From NCBI GenBank assembly GCA_964605155.1, contig CAZSAK010000010.1:1-64000 (forward strand): a stretch of 64,000 nucleotides of DNA, given 5' to 3'. The notes below the pieces were generated by a model. The model did no database searches. It was not told the DNA's origin and saw only the letters and a program-made list of their open reading frames with translations. Position 1 is the stretch's first letter. The number at the start of each line of letters is the position of its first letter. The stretch is from CAZSAK01 sp964605155 (GTDB taxonomy: Bacteria; Pseudomonadota; Gammaproteobacteria; SZUA-140). Shown here piece by piece: positions 1 through 7,821 of the stretch. Position numbers and translations under genes: made by a program.

Positions 1-20
1 GATTCCCTCCTGGCCTGCCA
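1..20 (+). tRNA. tRNA 3' end, probably tRNA-Trp (partial)
   Basis: The first 20 bases read as the end of a tRNA: four T-loop bases GATT, the 3' strand of a T stem CCCTC, an acceptor strand CTGGCCT, discriminator G and an encoded CCA. The anticodon lies outside the window. tRNA-Trp is inferred because in proteobacteria that gene usually sits just before secE. The piece is too short to prove identity. Confidence 0.75.
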
Positions 21-55
21 CCTAGTGGATCGGGCTTACAGAGCAGCATCTTAAT

Positions 56-400
56 ATGGACAAGTTCAAGTTTTTTATTGCGGCGCTGATTATCGCGGCG
101 GCAATCGGCGGATTTTACTATTACGGCGATCAATTACTCCTGTTTCGTGTCCTTGGCCTGCTGGTCGCGATTGGCATCGCGACCGGCATTATATTGCAGA
201 CCACGGCAGGACACCGGGCATGGGAATTTATCGGCGAGGCACGGACGGAAGTCCGCAAGGTCGTATGGCCGACCCGCAAGGAAACCATACAGACAACTCT
301 GGTTGTGCTGGCGATGGTGGTGGTGGTGGCTATATTGTTGTGGATATTTGACATGATATTGGCATGGGCGGTCAGGTTTCTGACCGGCCAGGGGGGTTGA
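56..400 (+). CDS. secE: Preprotein translocase subunit SecE
   Basis: Inner-membrane subunit of the SecYEG channel, where it clamps SecY. At 114 residues it is a little shorter than the E. coli protein but keeps the gammaproteobacterial three-helix plan: membrane segments near residues 6-22, 27-48 and 80-105. The conserved amphipathic region with the VWPT motif (70-73) precedes the last helix, which is the essential part of the family. nusG starts 6 bases downstream, so the two genes form the usual secE-nusG pair. It follows the tRNA end directly, so its promoter is probably upstream of the window. Confidence 0.97.
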   Translation: MDKFKFFIAALIIAAAIGGFYYYGDQLLLFRVLGLLVAIGIATGIILQTTAGHRAWEFIGEARTEVRKVVWPTRKETIQTTLVVLAMVVVVAILLWIFDMILAWAVRFLTGQGG

Positions 401-406
401 TCGTAA

Positions 407-940
407 ATGGCGAAACGTTGGTATGTGGTGCATGTCTACTCTGGATATGAACAGACGGCGGTCCGCTCCCTCAAGGAACGGATCCGTCTAAGCGGCATGG
501 AAGACAAGTTTGGTGAAATCCTGGTTCCCACAGAGGAAGTCGTCGAAATGCGTGCCGGGCAAAAACGCAAGAGTGACCGAAAATTTTTTCCGGGTTATGT
601 ACTGGTGCAGATGGAGATGGATGATCAAACCTGGCACCTGGTGAAGGAAGTCCCGAAAGTCATGGGGTTTATCGGCGGTACCAGCGACCGTCCGGCGCCG
701 ATATCGGACAAGGAGGCGGAACATATCATGGAGCGGATCAAGGAGGGTGTTGAAAAACCCCGGCCGAAGGTATTGTTCGAGCCCGGCGAGGTGGTACGGG
801 TCAATGAAGGACCATTCGCCGATTTCAATGGCGTAGTCGAGGAAGTAAATTACGAAAAAAGCCGGGTGCGGGTATCGGTACTGATATTCGGCCGTTCCAC
901 ACCGGTTGAACTGGAGTTTGGGCAGGTAGAAAAGAGTTAG
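407..940 (+). CDS. nusG: Transcription termination/antitermination factor NusG
   Basis: NusG binds elongating RNA polymerase and links it to Rho, or to ribosomes through S10. The 177 residues show the N-terminal NGN domain starting with WYVVHVYSGYE and including the FFPGYVLVQM strand, then a C-terminal KOW domain from about residue 125 (PGEVVRVNEGPFADFNGVVEEV). Length and order are standard. The gene sits 6 bases after secE and ahead of rplK, the order found across bacteria. A 9-bp stem-loop follows the stop codon. Confidence 0.98.
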   Translation: MAKRWYVVHVYSGYEQTAVRSLKERIRLSGMEDKFGEILVPTEEVVEMRAGQKRKSDRKFFPGYVLVQMEMDDQTWHLVKEVPKVMGFIGGTSDRPAPISDKEAEHIMERIKEGVEKPRPKVLFEPGEVVRVNEGPFADFNGVVEEVNYEKSRVRVSVLIFGRSTPVELEFGQVEKS

Positions 941-947
941 ATCCCGT

Positions 948-971
948 ATATTCCGGTATTTTCCGGAATAT
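948..971 (+). repeat. Stem-loop between nusG and rplK
   Basis: A 9-bp perfect inverted repeat (ATATTCCGG / CCGGAATAT) with a 6-base loop lies 8 bases after the nusG stop. No T-run follows, so it is not a clear intrinsic terminator. It may be an RNA processing or 3'-end stabilising element between secE-nusG and the rplK operon. Confidence 0.5.
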
Positions 972-1074
972 TATGCCGTGATCACTTGATAACTGTTTAA
1001 TCCTGTGCAAATAAAGTATAAGGTAGTTGTAATCGGGGAGCCGTGAGGCGTTTGAACCCAAGAGGAAGACAAGT

Positions 1075-1509
1075 ATGGCCAAGAAAGTAGAAGCATATAT
1101 CAAGCTTCAAGTACCCGCTGGTCAGGCAAATCCCAGCCCTCCAGTCGGTCCCGCGCTGGGACAGCATGGCGTCAATATCATGGAGTTCTGCAAGACCTTC
1201 AATGCCCAGACACAGGGTATGGAGCAGGGTTTGCCGATACCCGTGGTAATCACCGTCTACAGCGACCGCAGCTTTACCTTTATCACCAAAACACCGCCTG
1301 CGTCGGTGCTGCTGAAAAAGGCAGCCGGCATAAAATCCGGCAGTGGCACTCCCAACAACAACAAAGTAGGGAAGGTAAACCGCAAACAACTGGAAGAAAT
1401 CGCGACGACCAAGATGCCTGATTTGACGGCTGCGGACATGAATGCAGCAGTACGTACGATTGCCGGTAGTGCTCGCAGCATGGGTATTGAGACGGAAGGG
1501 GTTGAATAA
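1075..1509 (+). CDS. rplK: 50S ribosomal protein L11
   Basis: L11 binds 23S rRNA in the GTPase-associated centre, with L10 and L12, and is needed for RelA activation. The 144 residues start AKKVEAYIKLQVPAGQANPSPP and contain the hallmark PPVGPALGQHGVNIMEFCKTFN in the N-terminal domain; the C-terminal RNA-binding domain covers roughly residues 75-140. The TAA stop shares its last A with the ATG of rplA, so translation of the two is probably coupled. A GAGG-type ribosome site (AAGAGGAAGAC) precedes the start. Confidence 0.98.
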   Translation: MAKKVEAYIKLQVPAGQANPSPPVGPALGQHGVNIMEFCKTFNAQTQGMEQGLPIPVVITVYSDRSFTFITKTPPASVLLKKAAGIKSGSGTPNNNKVGKVNRKQLEEIATTKMPDLTAADMNAAVRTIAGSARSMGIETEGVE

Positions 1510-2204
1510 TGGCACGACTGACAAAACGTATGCGTCTTATACGGGAAAAGATCGAGCCGGGCAGACAATATTCCATTGACGATGCCCTGGGGTTGCTCAA
1601 GCAACTTTCCTCGGTGAAATTCGACGAGGCCGTGGATGTATCCGTCAACCTCGGTATCGATTCGCGCAAATCGGACCAGGTCGTACGAGGGTCTACCGTG
1701 ATGCCGCACGGCACGGGAAAGTCCGTACGGGTTGCGGTATTCGCCGAGGGCGACAAGGCCGAGGCCGCAAAGGCGGCGGGTGCCGACATCGTCGGCTTTC
1801 AGGATCTGGCCGATTCGATCAAGGCAGGCAATATGGATTTCAATGTCGTTATAGCAACCCCCGAATCGATGCGTATCGTGGGTCAGCTTGGCCAGATCCT
1901 TGGTCCGCGCGGTCTGATGCCTAATCCCAAGGTCGGAACGGTGACGGCGGATGTTGCGACAGCGGTAAAAAACGCAAAGGCCGGCCAGGTACGTTATCGT
2001 GCCGACAAGGGTGGAATCATCCATTGTACGATCGGCAAGGTCAGCTTCGAGACAGGTGCGCTGCGCGAGAATTTGCAGACACTGTTAAATGACCTGATGA
2101 AGTCCAAACCGAGTACCGCCAAGGGCGTATATATGAAAAAGATCACGGTCTCCAGCACCATGGGGCCAGGGGTCATGGTTGACCAGTCATCATTGGCTAC
2201 ATGA
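1509..2204 (+). CDS. rplA: 50S ribosomal protein L1
   Basis: L1 forms the mobile L1 stalk that handles exit-site tRNA. In E. coli it also represses translation of its own rplK-rplA mRNA. The 231 residues match the family length, with conserved stretches FDEAVDVSVNLGID, the VRGSTVMPHGTGK region and GPRGLMPNPKVGTVT. The start codon overlaps the rplK stop by one base (TAATG). A 331-base leader separates it from rplJ, and a hairpin lies 9 bases after its stop. Confidence 0.98.
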   Translation: MARLTKRMRLIREKIEPGRQYSIDDALGLLKQLSSVKFDEAVDVSVNLGIDSRKSDQVVRGSTVMPHGTGKSVRVAVFAEGDKAEAAKAAGADIVGFQDLADSIKAGNMDFNVVIATPESMRIVGQLGQILGPRGLMPNPKVGTVTADVATAVKNAKAGQVRYRADKGGIIHCTIGKVSFETGALRENLQTLLNDLMKSKPSTAKGVYMKKITVSSTMGPGVMVDQSSLAT

Positions 2205-2212
2205 TTTTTTAA

Positions 2213-2535
2213 ACCTCTGGTCAAATCAGAGGTCTATGATAATGAGCGCCGGGGCCCGGCAGATGCGTAAAAGGTCCTGGCAAAGACTTTGGGATCTGCT
2301 GCCAAACACCATCGTGTTTAGCAGCGGGGACGTCAAAGACCGTAGGCGCGTTGCTTAGCTTAATCGGACAGCATCATGTCCGGCCTACGCAGACGGTGAG
2401 CCCGAGACAGGATTACCTGACGACGGTTGCCGTAAGGCGGATGCGTCTATCGCATCCAGGCATTGTTGAGGGTGACTACATATTTCCGCCATGCCGTGGT
2501 GGGCTATCAGGATCCCGTAAACAGGAGGTAAGCGT
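2213..2535 (+). promoter_or_regulatory. rplJ mRNA leader with folded elements
   Basis: The rplA-rplJ gap holds no credible gene but several RNA-type structures. There is a 7-bp hairpin ACCTCTG / CAGAGGT at 2213-2233 without a T-run. A longer hairpin at 2298-2325 combines GCTGC/GCAGC with AAACAC/GTGTTT around a CATC loop, with one mismatch. GCAGAT (2260-2265) can alternatively pair with ATCTGC (2292-2297), whose end overlaps that hairpin. In E. coli the equivalent leader binds the L10-L12 complex, which represses rplJL translation; the same role here is inferred from position and fold. A TATGATAAT sequence at 2235-2243 resembles a -10 element without a good -35. Confidence 0.55.
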
Positions 2536-3060
2536 TTGTTAACTGTAGAAGACAAGAAGGCGATAGTTGCCGAAGTGACGAGCAATGCAATGATTGCACA
2601 GTCGGCGATCGCTGCGGACTACAGCGGTCTGTCGGTCGATGCGATGACCAGACTCAGATCCAATGCCCGCCAGGCGGGCGTTTATCTGAGAGTTATCAAG
2701 AATACACTGGCCAGACGCGCGGTGGAGGATACCGAGTTTGCATGTATTCGCGATTCGTTGACCGGCCCGTTGATCTACGCATTTTCGCCCGATGAACCGG
2801 CCGCAGCTGCCAGGGTGCTGAATGACTTTGCCAAGGACAACGAGCAACTGGTTGTAAAGGTCGTTGCACTGCGAGGCAAACTTCTCAGTCCCGGTGACAT
2901 CAAGAAGCTTGCATCGATGCCCACCAGGGATGTGGCAATCAGTCAGTTGATGGCGGTAATGAAGGCGCCGGTTGAAAAGCTGGCGAGGACATTGGCCGAA
3001 CCCAACAACAAGCTGGCACGCACCATTGCCGCCATACGTGATCAGAAACAGGCAGCGTGA
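2536..3060 (+). CDS. rplJ: 50S ribosomal protein L10
   Basis: L10 is the base of the L12 stalk and, with L12, the probable repressor of this operon. I chose the TTG at 2536 because a consensus AGGAGG lies 7 bases upstream (2523-2528) and the product then begins LTVEDKKAIVAEV, as in homologues. At 174 residues it is slightly longer than E. coli L10, with an N-terminal rRNA/L11-contacting domain and a C-terminal helix (about 140-170) that binds L12 dimers. rplL follows 62 bases later. Confidence 0.97.
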   Translation: MLTVEDKKAIVAEVTSNAMIAQSAIAADYSGLSVDAMTRLRSNARQAGVYLRVIKNTLARRAVEDTEFACIRDSLTGPLIYAFSPDEPAAAARVLNDFAKDNEQLVVKVVALRGKLLSPGDIKKLASMPTRDVAISQLMAVMKAPVEKLARTLAEPNNKLARTIAAIRDQKQAA

Positions 3061-3122
3061 CGAGGATTGCGTTCAATCCCCCTAACCTGAACAAATAATA
3101 TACATATATAGGAGTTATTTTC

Positions 3123-3506
3123 ATGGCCGTAAGTACAGAAGAGATTCTTGAAACCATTTCCAGCATGACCGTCATCGAGGTCGTGGACCTGATATCCGCA
3201 ATGGAGGAAAAATTCGGTGTATCGGCAGCCGCTCCTGTAGCGGCCGTCGCTGCTCCTGCAGCCGGTGGTGGTGAAGCCGCGGCAGCCGAGGAGAAAACCG
3301 AGTTCAACGTGGAGATGACCAGTTTTGGTGATAACAAGGTCGGGGTCATCAAGGCGATCCGTGCCATCACCTCGCTTGGCCTGAAGGAAGCCAAGGACAT
3401 GGTCGAAGGTGCGCCGTCCGTCGTCAAGGAGGGTGTATCCAAGGAAGACGCCGAAGCCATTAAGAAACAGCTGGAGGAAGCGGGCGCATCCGTTACCCTC
3501 AAATAA
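3123..3506 (+). CDS. rplL: 50S ribosomal protein L7/L12
   Basis: This acidic stalk protein recruits translation GTPases. The 127 residues show the N-terminal dimerisation helices (about 1-33), an Ala-rich flexible hinge (about 36-58, AAPVAAVAAPAAGGG) and the globular C-terminal domain with KVGVIKAIRAITSLGLKEAK, the factor-binding face. Codon use is biased as expected for the most abundant ribosomal protein. A good AGGAG site precedes the ATG. It is followed by a processing-type hairpin and an attenuator before rpoB. Confidence 0.98.
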   Translation: MAVSTEEILETISSMTVIEVVDLISAMEEKFGVSAAAPVAAVAAPAAGGGEAAAAEEKTEFNVEMTSFGDNKVGVIKAIRAITSLGLKEAKDMVEGAPSVVKEGVSKEDAEAIKKQLEEAGASVTLK

Positions 3507-3558
3507 GCGAAATCCGGCTTGTTTAGGATTAGTTTTGCACAGTTCAGGGGTGCCTTGC

Positions 3559-3577
3559 CGGCGGATTCAATCCGCCG
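3559..3577 (+). repeat. Stem-loop in the rplL-rpoB gap
   Basis: CGGCGGA (3559-3565) pairs perfectly with TCCGCCG (3571-3577) around five bases. No T-run follows. In E. coli an RNase III processing hairpin occupies the same gap; by analogy this may be a processing site. A smaller palindrome CTGTTGCAACAG follows at 3601-3612. Confidence 0.45.
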
Positions 3578-3627
3578 ACGGTGCCTTATTGTCATTTGAT
3601 CTGTTGCAACAGTTTCAGTTATCGAAT

Positions 3628-3658
3628 GGTTGACCTGTGGCCAGGTCAACCGGTTTTT
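3628..3658 (+). terminator. rplL-rpoB attenuator (partial intrinsic terminator)
   Basis: A perfect 9-bp stem GGTTGACCT / AGGTCAACC with a 6-base loop is followed by GGTTTTT, 21 bases before the rpoB ATG. It is an intrinsic terminator in form and lies where the E. coli attenuator lowers transcription from ribosomal protein genes into rpoBC. Some read-through must occur because no obvious promoter follows. Confidence 0.8.
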
Positions 3659-3679
3659 ATCAACATTTGAGGTATCCCG

Positions 3680-6600
3680 ATGGCATACTCCTTTACTGAG
3701 AAAAAGTGTATTCGCAAGGATTTTGGCAAGCAGACCAATATCCTCAATGTGCCGTATTTACTGGCGACACAACTGGAGTCCTATGAGCAGTTCCTCCAAA
3801 CCGGCGTTACACCCGGGAATCGCAAGGACTCGGGACTGCAGGCGGCATTCAAATCGGTATTCCCGATAACCAGCTATTCCGGTAACGCTACGCTGGAGTA
3901 TGTCAGTTACGAGCTGGGTGTCCCCGTATTCGAAGTAAAGGAATGCCAGTTACGTGGTGTTACCTATGCCGCCCCTCTCAAGGTCAAGGTGAGGCTGGTC
4001 ATATATGACAAGGATGCCCCTGCAGATACCCAGGTGGTCAAGGATATCAAGGAACAGGACGTGTACATGGGCGAGATTCCGCTCATGACTCGAAACGGGA
4101 CATTCGTTATAAACGGTACCGAGCGCGTTGTAGTGTCACAGTTGCATCGTTCGCCCGGGGTGTTTTTTGACCATGACAAAGGCAAGACCCATTCATCGGG
4201 CAAGGTGCTGTTCTCGGCCAGGGTGATCCCGTACCGGGGCTCATGGCTGGATTTTGAATTCGATCCCATGGATTGCGTGTTTGTACGTATTGACCGGCGA
4301 CGTAAATTACCGGTTACGGTATTATTGCGCGCCCTGGGCCTGACGAATGAACAGATACTCGATCTGTTTTTCGAAACCAACGACTTTGTGGTTACCAAAA
4401 ACGAACTGAAGATGGCGCTGGTGCCCGACAGGCTGCGTGGCGAGACACTGTCCTATGACATCGTTACCCCGAAGAAAAAGGTGATCGTCGAGGCGGGCCG
4501 CCGTATCACCGCGCGCCATATCCGTGAACTGGAAAAATCAGGGCTCAAATCCGTCATCGTGCCGCATGATTACCTGATTGGCAAAACTATCGCCAATGAC
4601 ATCATCGACCAGAATACGGGCGAGGTGATCGCCGATGCCAACAGCGAGATCACCACGGATATGCTTGAGCAATTGCTGGCCGCAGGTGTCAAGGAGATCA
4701 AGACGCTTTATACCAATGACCTCGATCATGGGCCTTATATTTCCGATACCCTGCGTGTCGACCAGACCCGTACACGTCTGGAAGCCCTGGTTGAAATCTA
4801 CCGCATGATGAGACCTGGCGAACCGCCGACCAAGGAAGCGGCGGAGATGTTGTTCCAGAACCTGTTCTTTAACCCCGATCGTTACGACCTGTCACCGGTC
4901 GGCCGCATGAAATTCAACCGCCGTGTCGGTCGCAAGGATGTCACTGCGGGCGGTGGTGTACTGACCCAGGATGATATCGTTGAGGCCCTCAAGGTATTGC
5001 TGGAGATCAAGAACGGGCGTGGCCAGGTGGATGACATCGATCACTTGGGTAACAGGCGTATCCGTTGCGTCGGCGAGATGGTAGAAAACCAGTTTCGTGT
5101 TGGCCTGGTGCGCGTCGAACGCGCTGTCAGGGAACGCCTGACACTGGCAGAATCCGAGGCGCTGATGCCGCAGGAGATGATCAACGCCAAACCGGTGACT
5201 GCTGTCATCAAGGAATTTTTCGGCTCCAGCCAGTTATCGCAGTTCATGGACCAGAACAACCCGTTGTCAGAGGTGACCCACAAGCGCCGTGTGTCGGCAC
5301 TTGGGCCCGGTGGTCTCACCCGCGAACGCGCCGGATTCGAGGTCCGTGACGTACATCCCACGCATTATGGCCGTGTGTGCCCGATTGAAACGCCGGAAGG
5401 TCCGAATATCGGTCTGATCAATTCGCTGGCGGTCTATGCCCGCACCAATGAATACGGATTTCTCGAGACACCTTATCGCAAGGTGGAGAACCGCAAGGCC
5501 ACCAACAAGATCGAATTCCTGTCAGCAATCGAGGAAGGGCAGTATGTCATCGCCCAGGCCAATGCCACCCTCGACGAGAATAACCACTTGGCGGATGAGC
5601 TGGTCTCATGCCGTCATCAGAATGAATTCACGCTGTCAACACCTGATCGGGTGGACTTTATGGACGTATCTCCGAAGCAGATTGTCTCCGTTGCAGCGTC
5701 TCTGATTCCGTTTCTTGAACATGATGATGCCAATCGCGCATTGATGGGTTCGAATATGCAACGTCAGGCGGTACCAGCAATACAGGCCGAAAAACCGCTG
5801 GTCGGAACCGGGATGGAGAAGACTGTGGCGATTGATTCCGGAGTCACCGTGATCGCATCCCGCGGCGGGACGGTGGATTCAGTCGATGCAGGCCGTATCG
5901 TTGTGCGCGTCAATGATGACGAGACGCTGGCCGGAGAACCGGGCGTCGATATCTATAACCTGACCAAATATACACGCTCCAACCAGAATACCTGTATCAA
6001 CCAGAAACCGCTGGTCAAGCCGGGTGATGTGATATCCAGGGGCGACGTACTGGCAGACGGTTCTTCCACGGAGATGGGTGAATTGGCGCTGGGACAAAAC
6101 ATGCTGGTGGCCTTCATGCCCTGGAACGGCTATAACTTCGAGGATTCAATATTGATCTCGGAGCGTGTCGTCCAGGAGGACCGCTATACGTCGATCCATA
6201 TCGAGGAACTGACCTGTGTCGCGCGCGATACCAAGCTGGGTTCCGAAGAGATCACCTGTGATATCCCCAACGTCGGCGAGAGTGCGCTGGCAAAGCTGGA
6301 TGAGTCCGGCATCGTTTACATCGGTGCAGAAGTCGGCCCCGGCGATATCCTGGTTGGCAAGGTTACACCCAAGGGTGAGACACAACTGACGCCGGAAGAG
6401 AAACTATTGCGTGCCATCTTTGGCGAAAAGGCATCGGACGTGAAGGATACTTCATCAAGGGTGCCGTCGGGTATGAACGGTACAGTGATCGATGTAAGGG
6501 TATTTACGCGTGACGGCGTCGAGAAGGACAAACGTGCGCTGGAGATCGAAAAGGCGGAACTTGACCGTATCAAGAAGGATCTCAATGACGAACAACGTAT

Positions 6601-7756
6601 CTTTGAGGATGACATCTATCTGCGCGTTGAAAGATTGCTGACCGCCAAGGTGGCAAGTGGCGGCCCGAAAAAACTCAAGGCGGATACCAAGATCACCAAG
6701 TCCTATCTGGAAGAAGTGCCGCGTGACAAGTGGTTCGAGATCCGTCTGAAAAACGAGGAAGCCAATAAACAGCTTGAGCAACTCAACAATCAGCTCAAGC
6801 AGCAGCGCAAGGACTACGACCTCAAGCTGGAGGAAAAGCGTAACAGGCTGACCGCGGGTGACGATCTGGCACCCGGCGTGTTGAAGATGGTCAAGGTCTA
6901 TCTGGCGGTCAAACGCAGAACCCAGCCGGGTGACAAGATGGCCGGACGTCACGGCAACAAGGGCGTGATTTCCATGATCGTGCCGGTTGAAGACATGCCC
7001 TACATGGATGATGGTACACCGATCGACATCGTGCTCAACCCACTGGGGGTACCGTCACGTATGAACGTCGGCCAGGTGCTCGAAACCCATCTAGGATGGG
7101 CCGCCAAGGGACTGGGCCGCAAGATCGGCAATATGCTCGAGAGTCAGCAGAAACTTGCGGATATCCGCAAGTTTCTCGGTAGTGTCTATAATGCCAGCGG
7201 CAAGAAGGAAGATCTCTCTTCGCTGGGCGATGATGAATTCGTCGAGTTGTCCGGTAATCTCAGGGCTGGCGTGCCCATGGCAACCCCGGTCTTCGACGGT
7301 GCAACCGAAAGTGAAATCAAGCACATGTTGGAGCTGGCGGAACTACCGGTCAATGGTCAGACCACCTTGTACGACGGGCGCACGGGTGATGCCTTCGATC
7401 GGCCCGTGACGGTAGGTTATATGTACATGCTGAAGCTGAACCATCTGGTGGATGACAAGATGCATGCCCGCTCCACCGGTCCTTACAGCCTGGTGACCCA
7501 GCAACCGCTGGGAGGCAAGGCACAGTTCGGCGGACAGCGTTTCGGAGAGATGGAAGTATGGGCGCTGGAGGCCTATGGCGCCGCCTACACATTGCAGGAG
7601 ATGCTCACCGTCAAATCCGACGATGTCAACGGCCGTACCAAGATGTACAAGAACATCGTCGATGGTGATCATCGGATGGATGCGAGCATGCCGGAATCCT
7701 TCAATGTCTTGACCAAAGAGATCAAGGCACTGGGTATCGATATTGAACTCGAATAG
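3680..7756 (+). CDS. rpoB: RNA polymerase subunit beta
   Basis: Beta subunit of the core RNA polymerase. It forms one pincer and much of the catalytic centre with beta'. The 1358 residues include the rifampicin-binding cluster near residues 514-545 (FFGSSQLSQFMDQNNPLSE), identical to the enterobacterial drug-sensitive form over that stretch. They also include HYGRVCPIETPEGPNIGLI, the nucleotide-region motif MPWNGYNFEDSI, GDKMAGRHGNKGVIS, and the C-terminal KAQFGGQRFGEMEVWALEAYGA that contacts beta'. A GAGG site precedes the ATG. rpoC follows after 65 bases in the same transcript. Confidence 0.99.
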   Translation: MAYSFTEKKCIRKDFGKQTNILNVPYLLATQLESYEQFLQTGVTPGNRKDSGLQAAFKSVFPITSYSGNATLEYVSYELGVPVFEVKECQLRGVTYAAPLKVKVRLVIYDKDAPADTQVVKDIKEQDVYMGEIPLMTRNGTFVINGTERVVVSQLHRSPGVFFDHDKGKTHSSGKVLFSARVIPYRGSWLDFEFDPMDCVFVRIDRRRKLPVTVLLRALGLTNEQILDLFFETNDFVVTKNELKMALVPDRLRGETLSYDIVTPKKKVIVEAGRRITARHIRELEKSGLKSVIVPHDYLIGKTIANDIIDQNTGEVIADANSEITTDMLEQLLAAGVKEIKTLYTNDLDHGPYISDTLRVDQTRTRLEALVEIYRMMRPGEPPTKEAAEMLFQNLFFNPDRYDLSPVGRMKFNRRVGRKDVTAGGGVLTQDDIVEALKVLLEIKNGRGQVDDIDHLGNRRIRCVGEMVENQFRVGLVRVERAVRERLTLAESEALMPQEMINAKPVTAVIKEFFGSSQLSQFMDQNNPLSEVTHKRRVSALGPGGLTRERAGFEVRDVHPTHYGRVCPIETPEGPNIGLINSLAVYARTNEYGFLETPYRKVENRKATNKIEFLSAIEEGQYVIAQANATLDENNHLADELVSCRHQNEFTLSTPDRVDFMDVSPKQIVSVAASLIPFLEHDDANRALMGSNMQRQAVPAIQAEKPLVGTGMEKTVAIDSGVTVIASRGGTVDSVDAGRIVVRVNDDETLAGEPGVDIYNLTKYTRSNQNTCINQKPLVKPGDVISRGDVLADGSSTEMGELALGQNMLVAFMPWNGYNFEDSILISERVVQEDRYTSIHIEELTCVARDTKLGSEEITCDIPNVGESALAKLDESGIVYIGAEVGPGDILVGKVTPKGETQLTPEEKLLRAIFGEKASDVKDTSSRVPSGMNGTVIDVRVFTRDGVEKDKRALEIEKAELDRIKKDLNDEQRIFEDDIYLRVERLLTAKVASGGPKKLKADTKITKSYLEEVPRDKWFEIRLKNEEANKQLEQLNNQLKQQRKDYDLKLEEKRNRLTAGDDLAPGVLKMVKVYLAVKRRTQPGDKMAGRHGNKGVISMIVPVEDMPYMDDGTPIDIVLNPLGVPSRMNVGQVLETHLGWAAKGLGRKIGNMLESQQKLADIRKFLGSVYNASGKKEDLSSLGDDEFVELSGNLRAGVPMATPVFDGATESEIKHMLELAELPVNGQTTLYDGRTGDAFDRPVTVGYMYMLKLNHLVDDKMHARSTGPYSLVTQQPLGGKAQFGGQRFGEMEVWALEAYGAAYTLQEMLTVKSDDVNGRTKMYKNIVDGDHRMDASMPESFNVLTKEIKALGIDIELE

Positions 7757-7821
7757 AAAGTGGTTGTTCGTGTCGGTATCAAACAGGAATCTGAAGACTC
7801 ACAAGAGCAGGAGATATAACG

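Noticed and set aside
986..1022. rplK promoter from TTGATA (986) and TATAAG (1017)
   Set aside because: Spacing is 25 bases, outside the usual 15-19; closer partners match poorly.
2213..2233. Terminator after rplA
   Set aside because: The hairpin has no T-run after it; the T-run precedes it.
2351..2542. 63-codon frame in the rplJ leader
   Set aside because: No ribosome site, overlaps the L10 start, and the sequence is leader RNA.
5218..5310. Rifampicin-resistance change in rpoB
   Set aside because: The cluster reads as the usual sensitive sequence.
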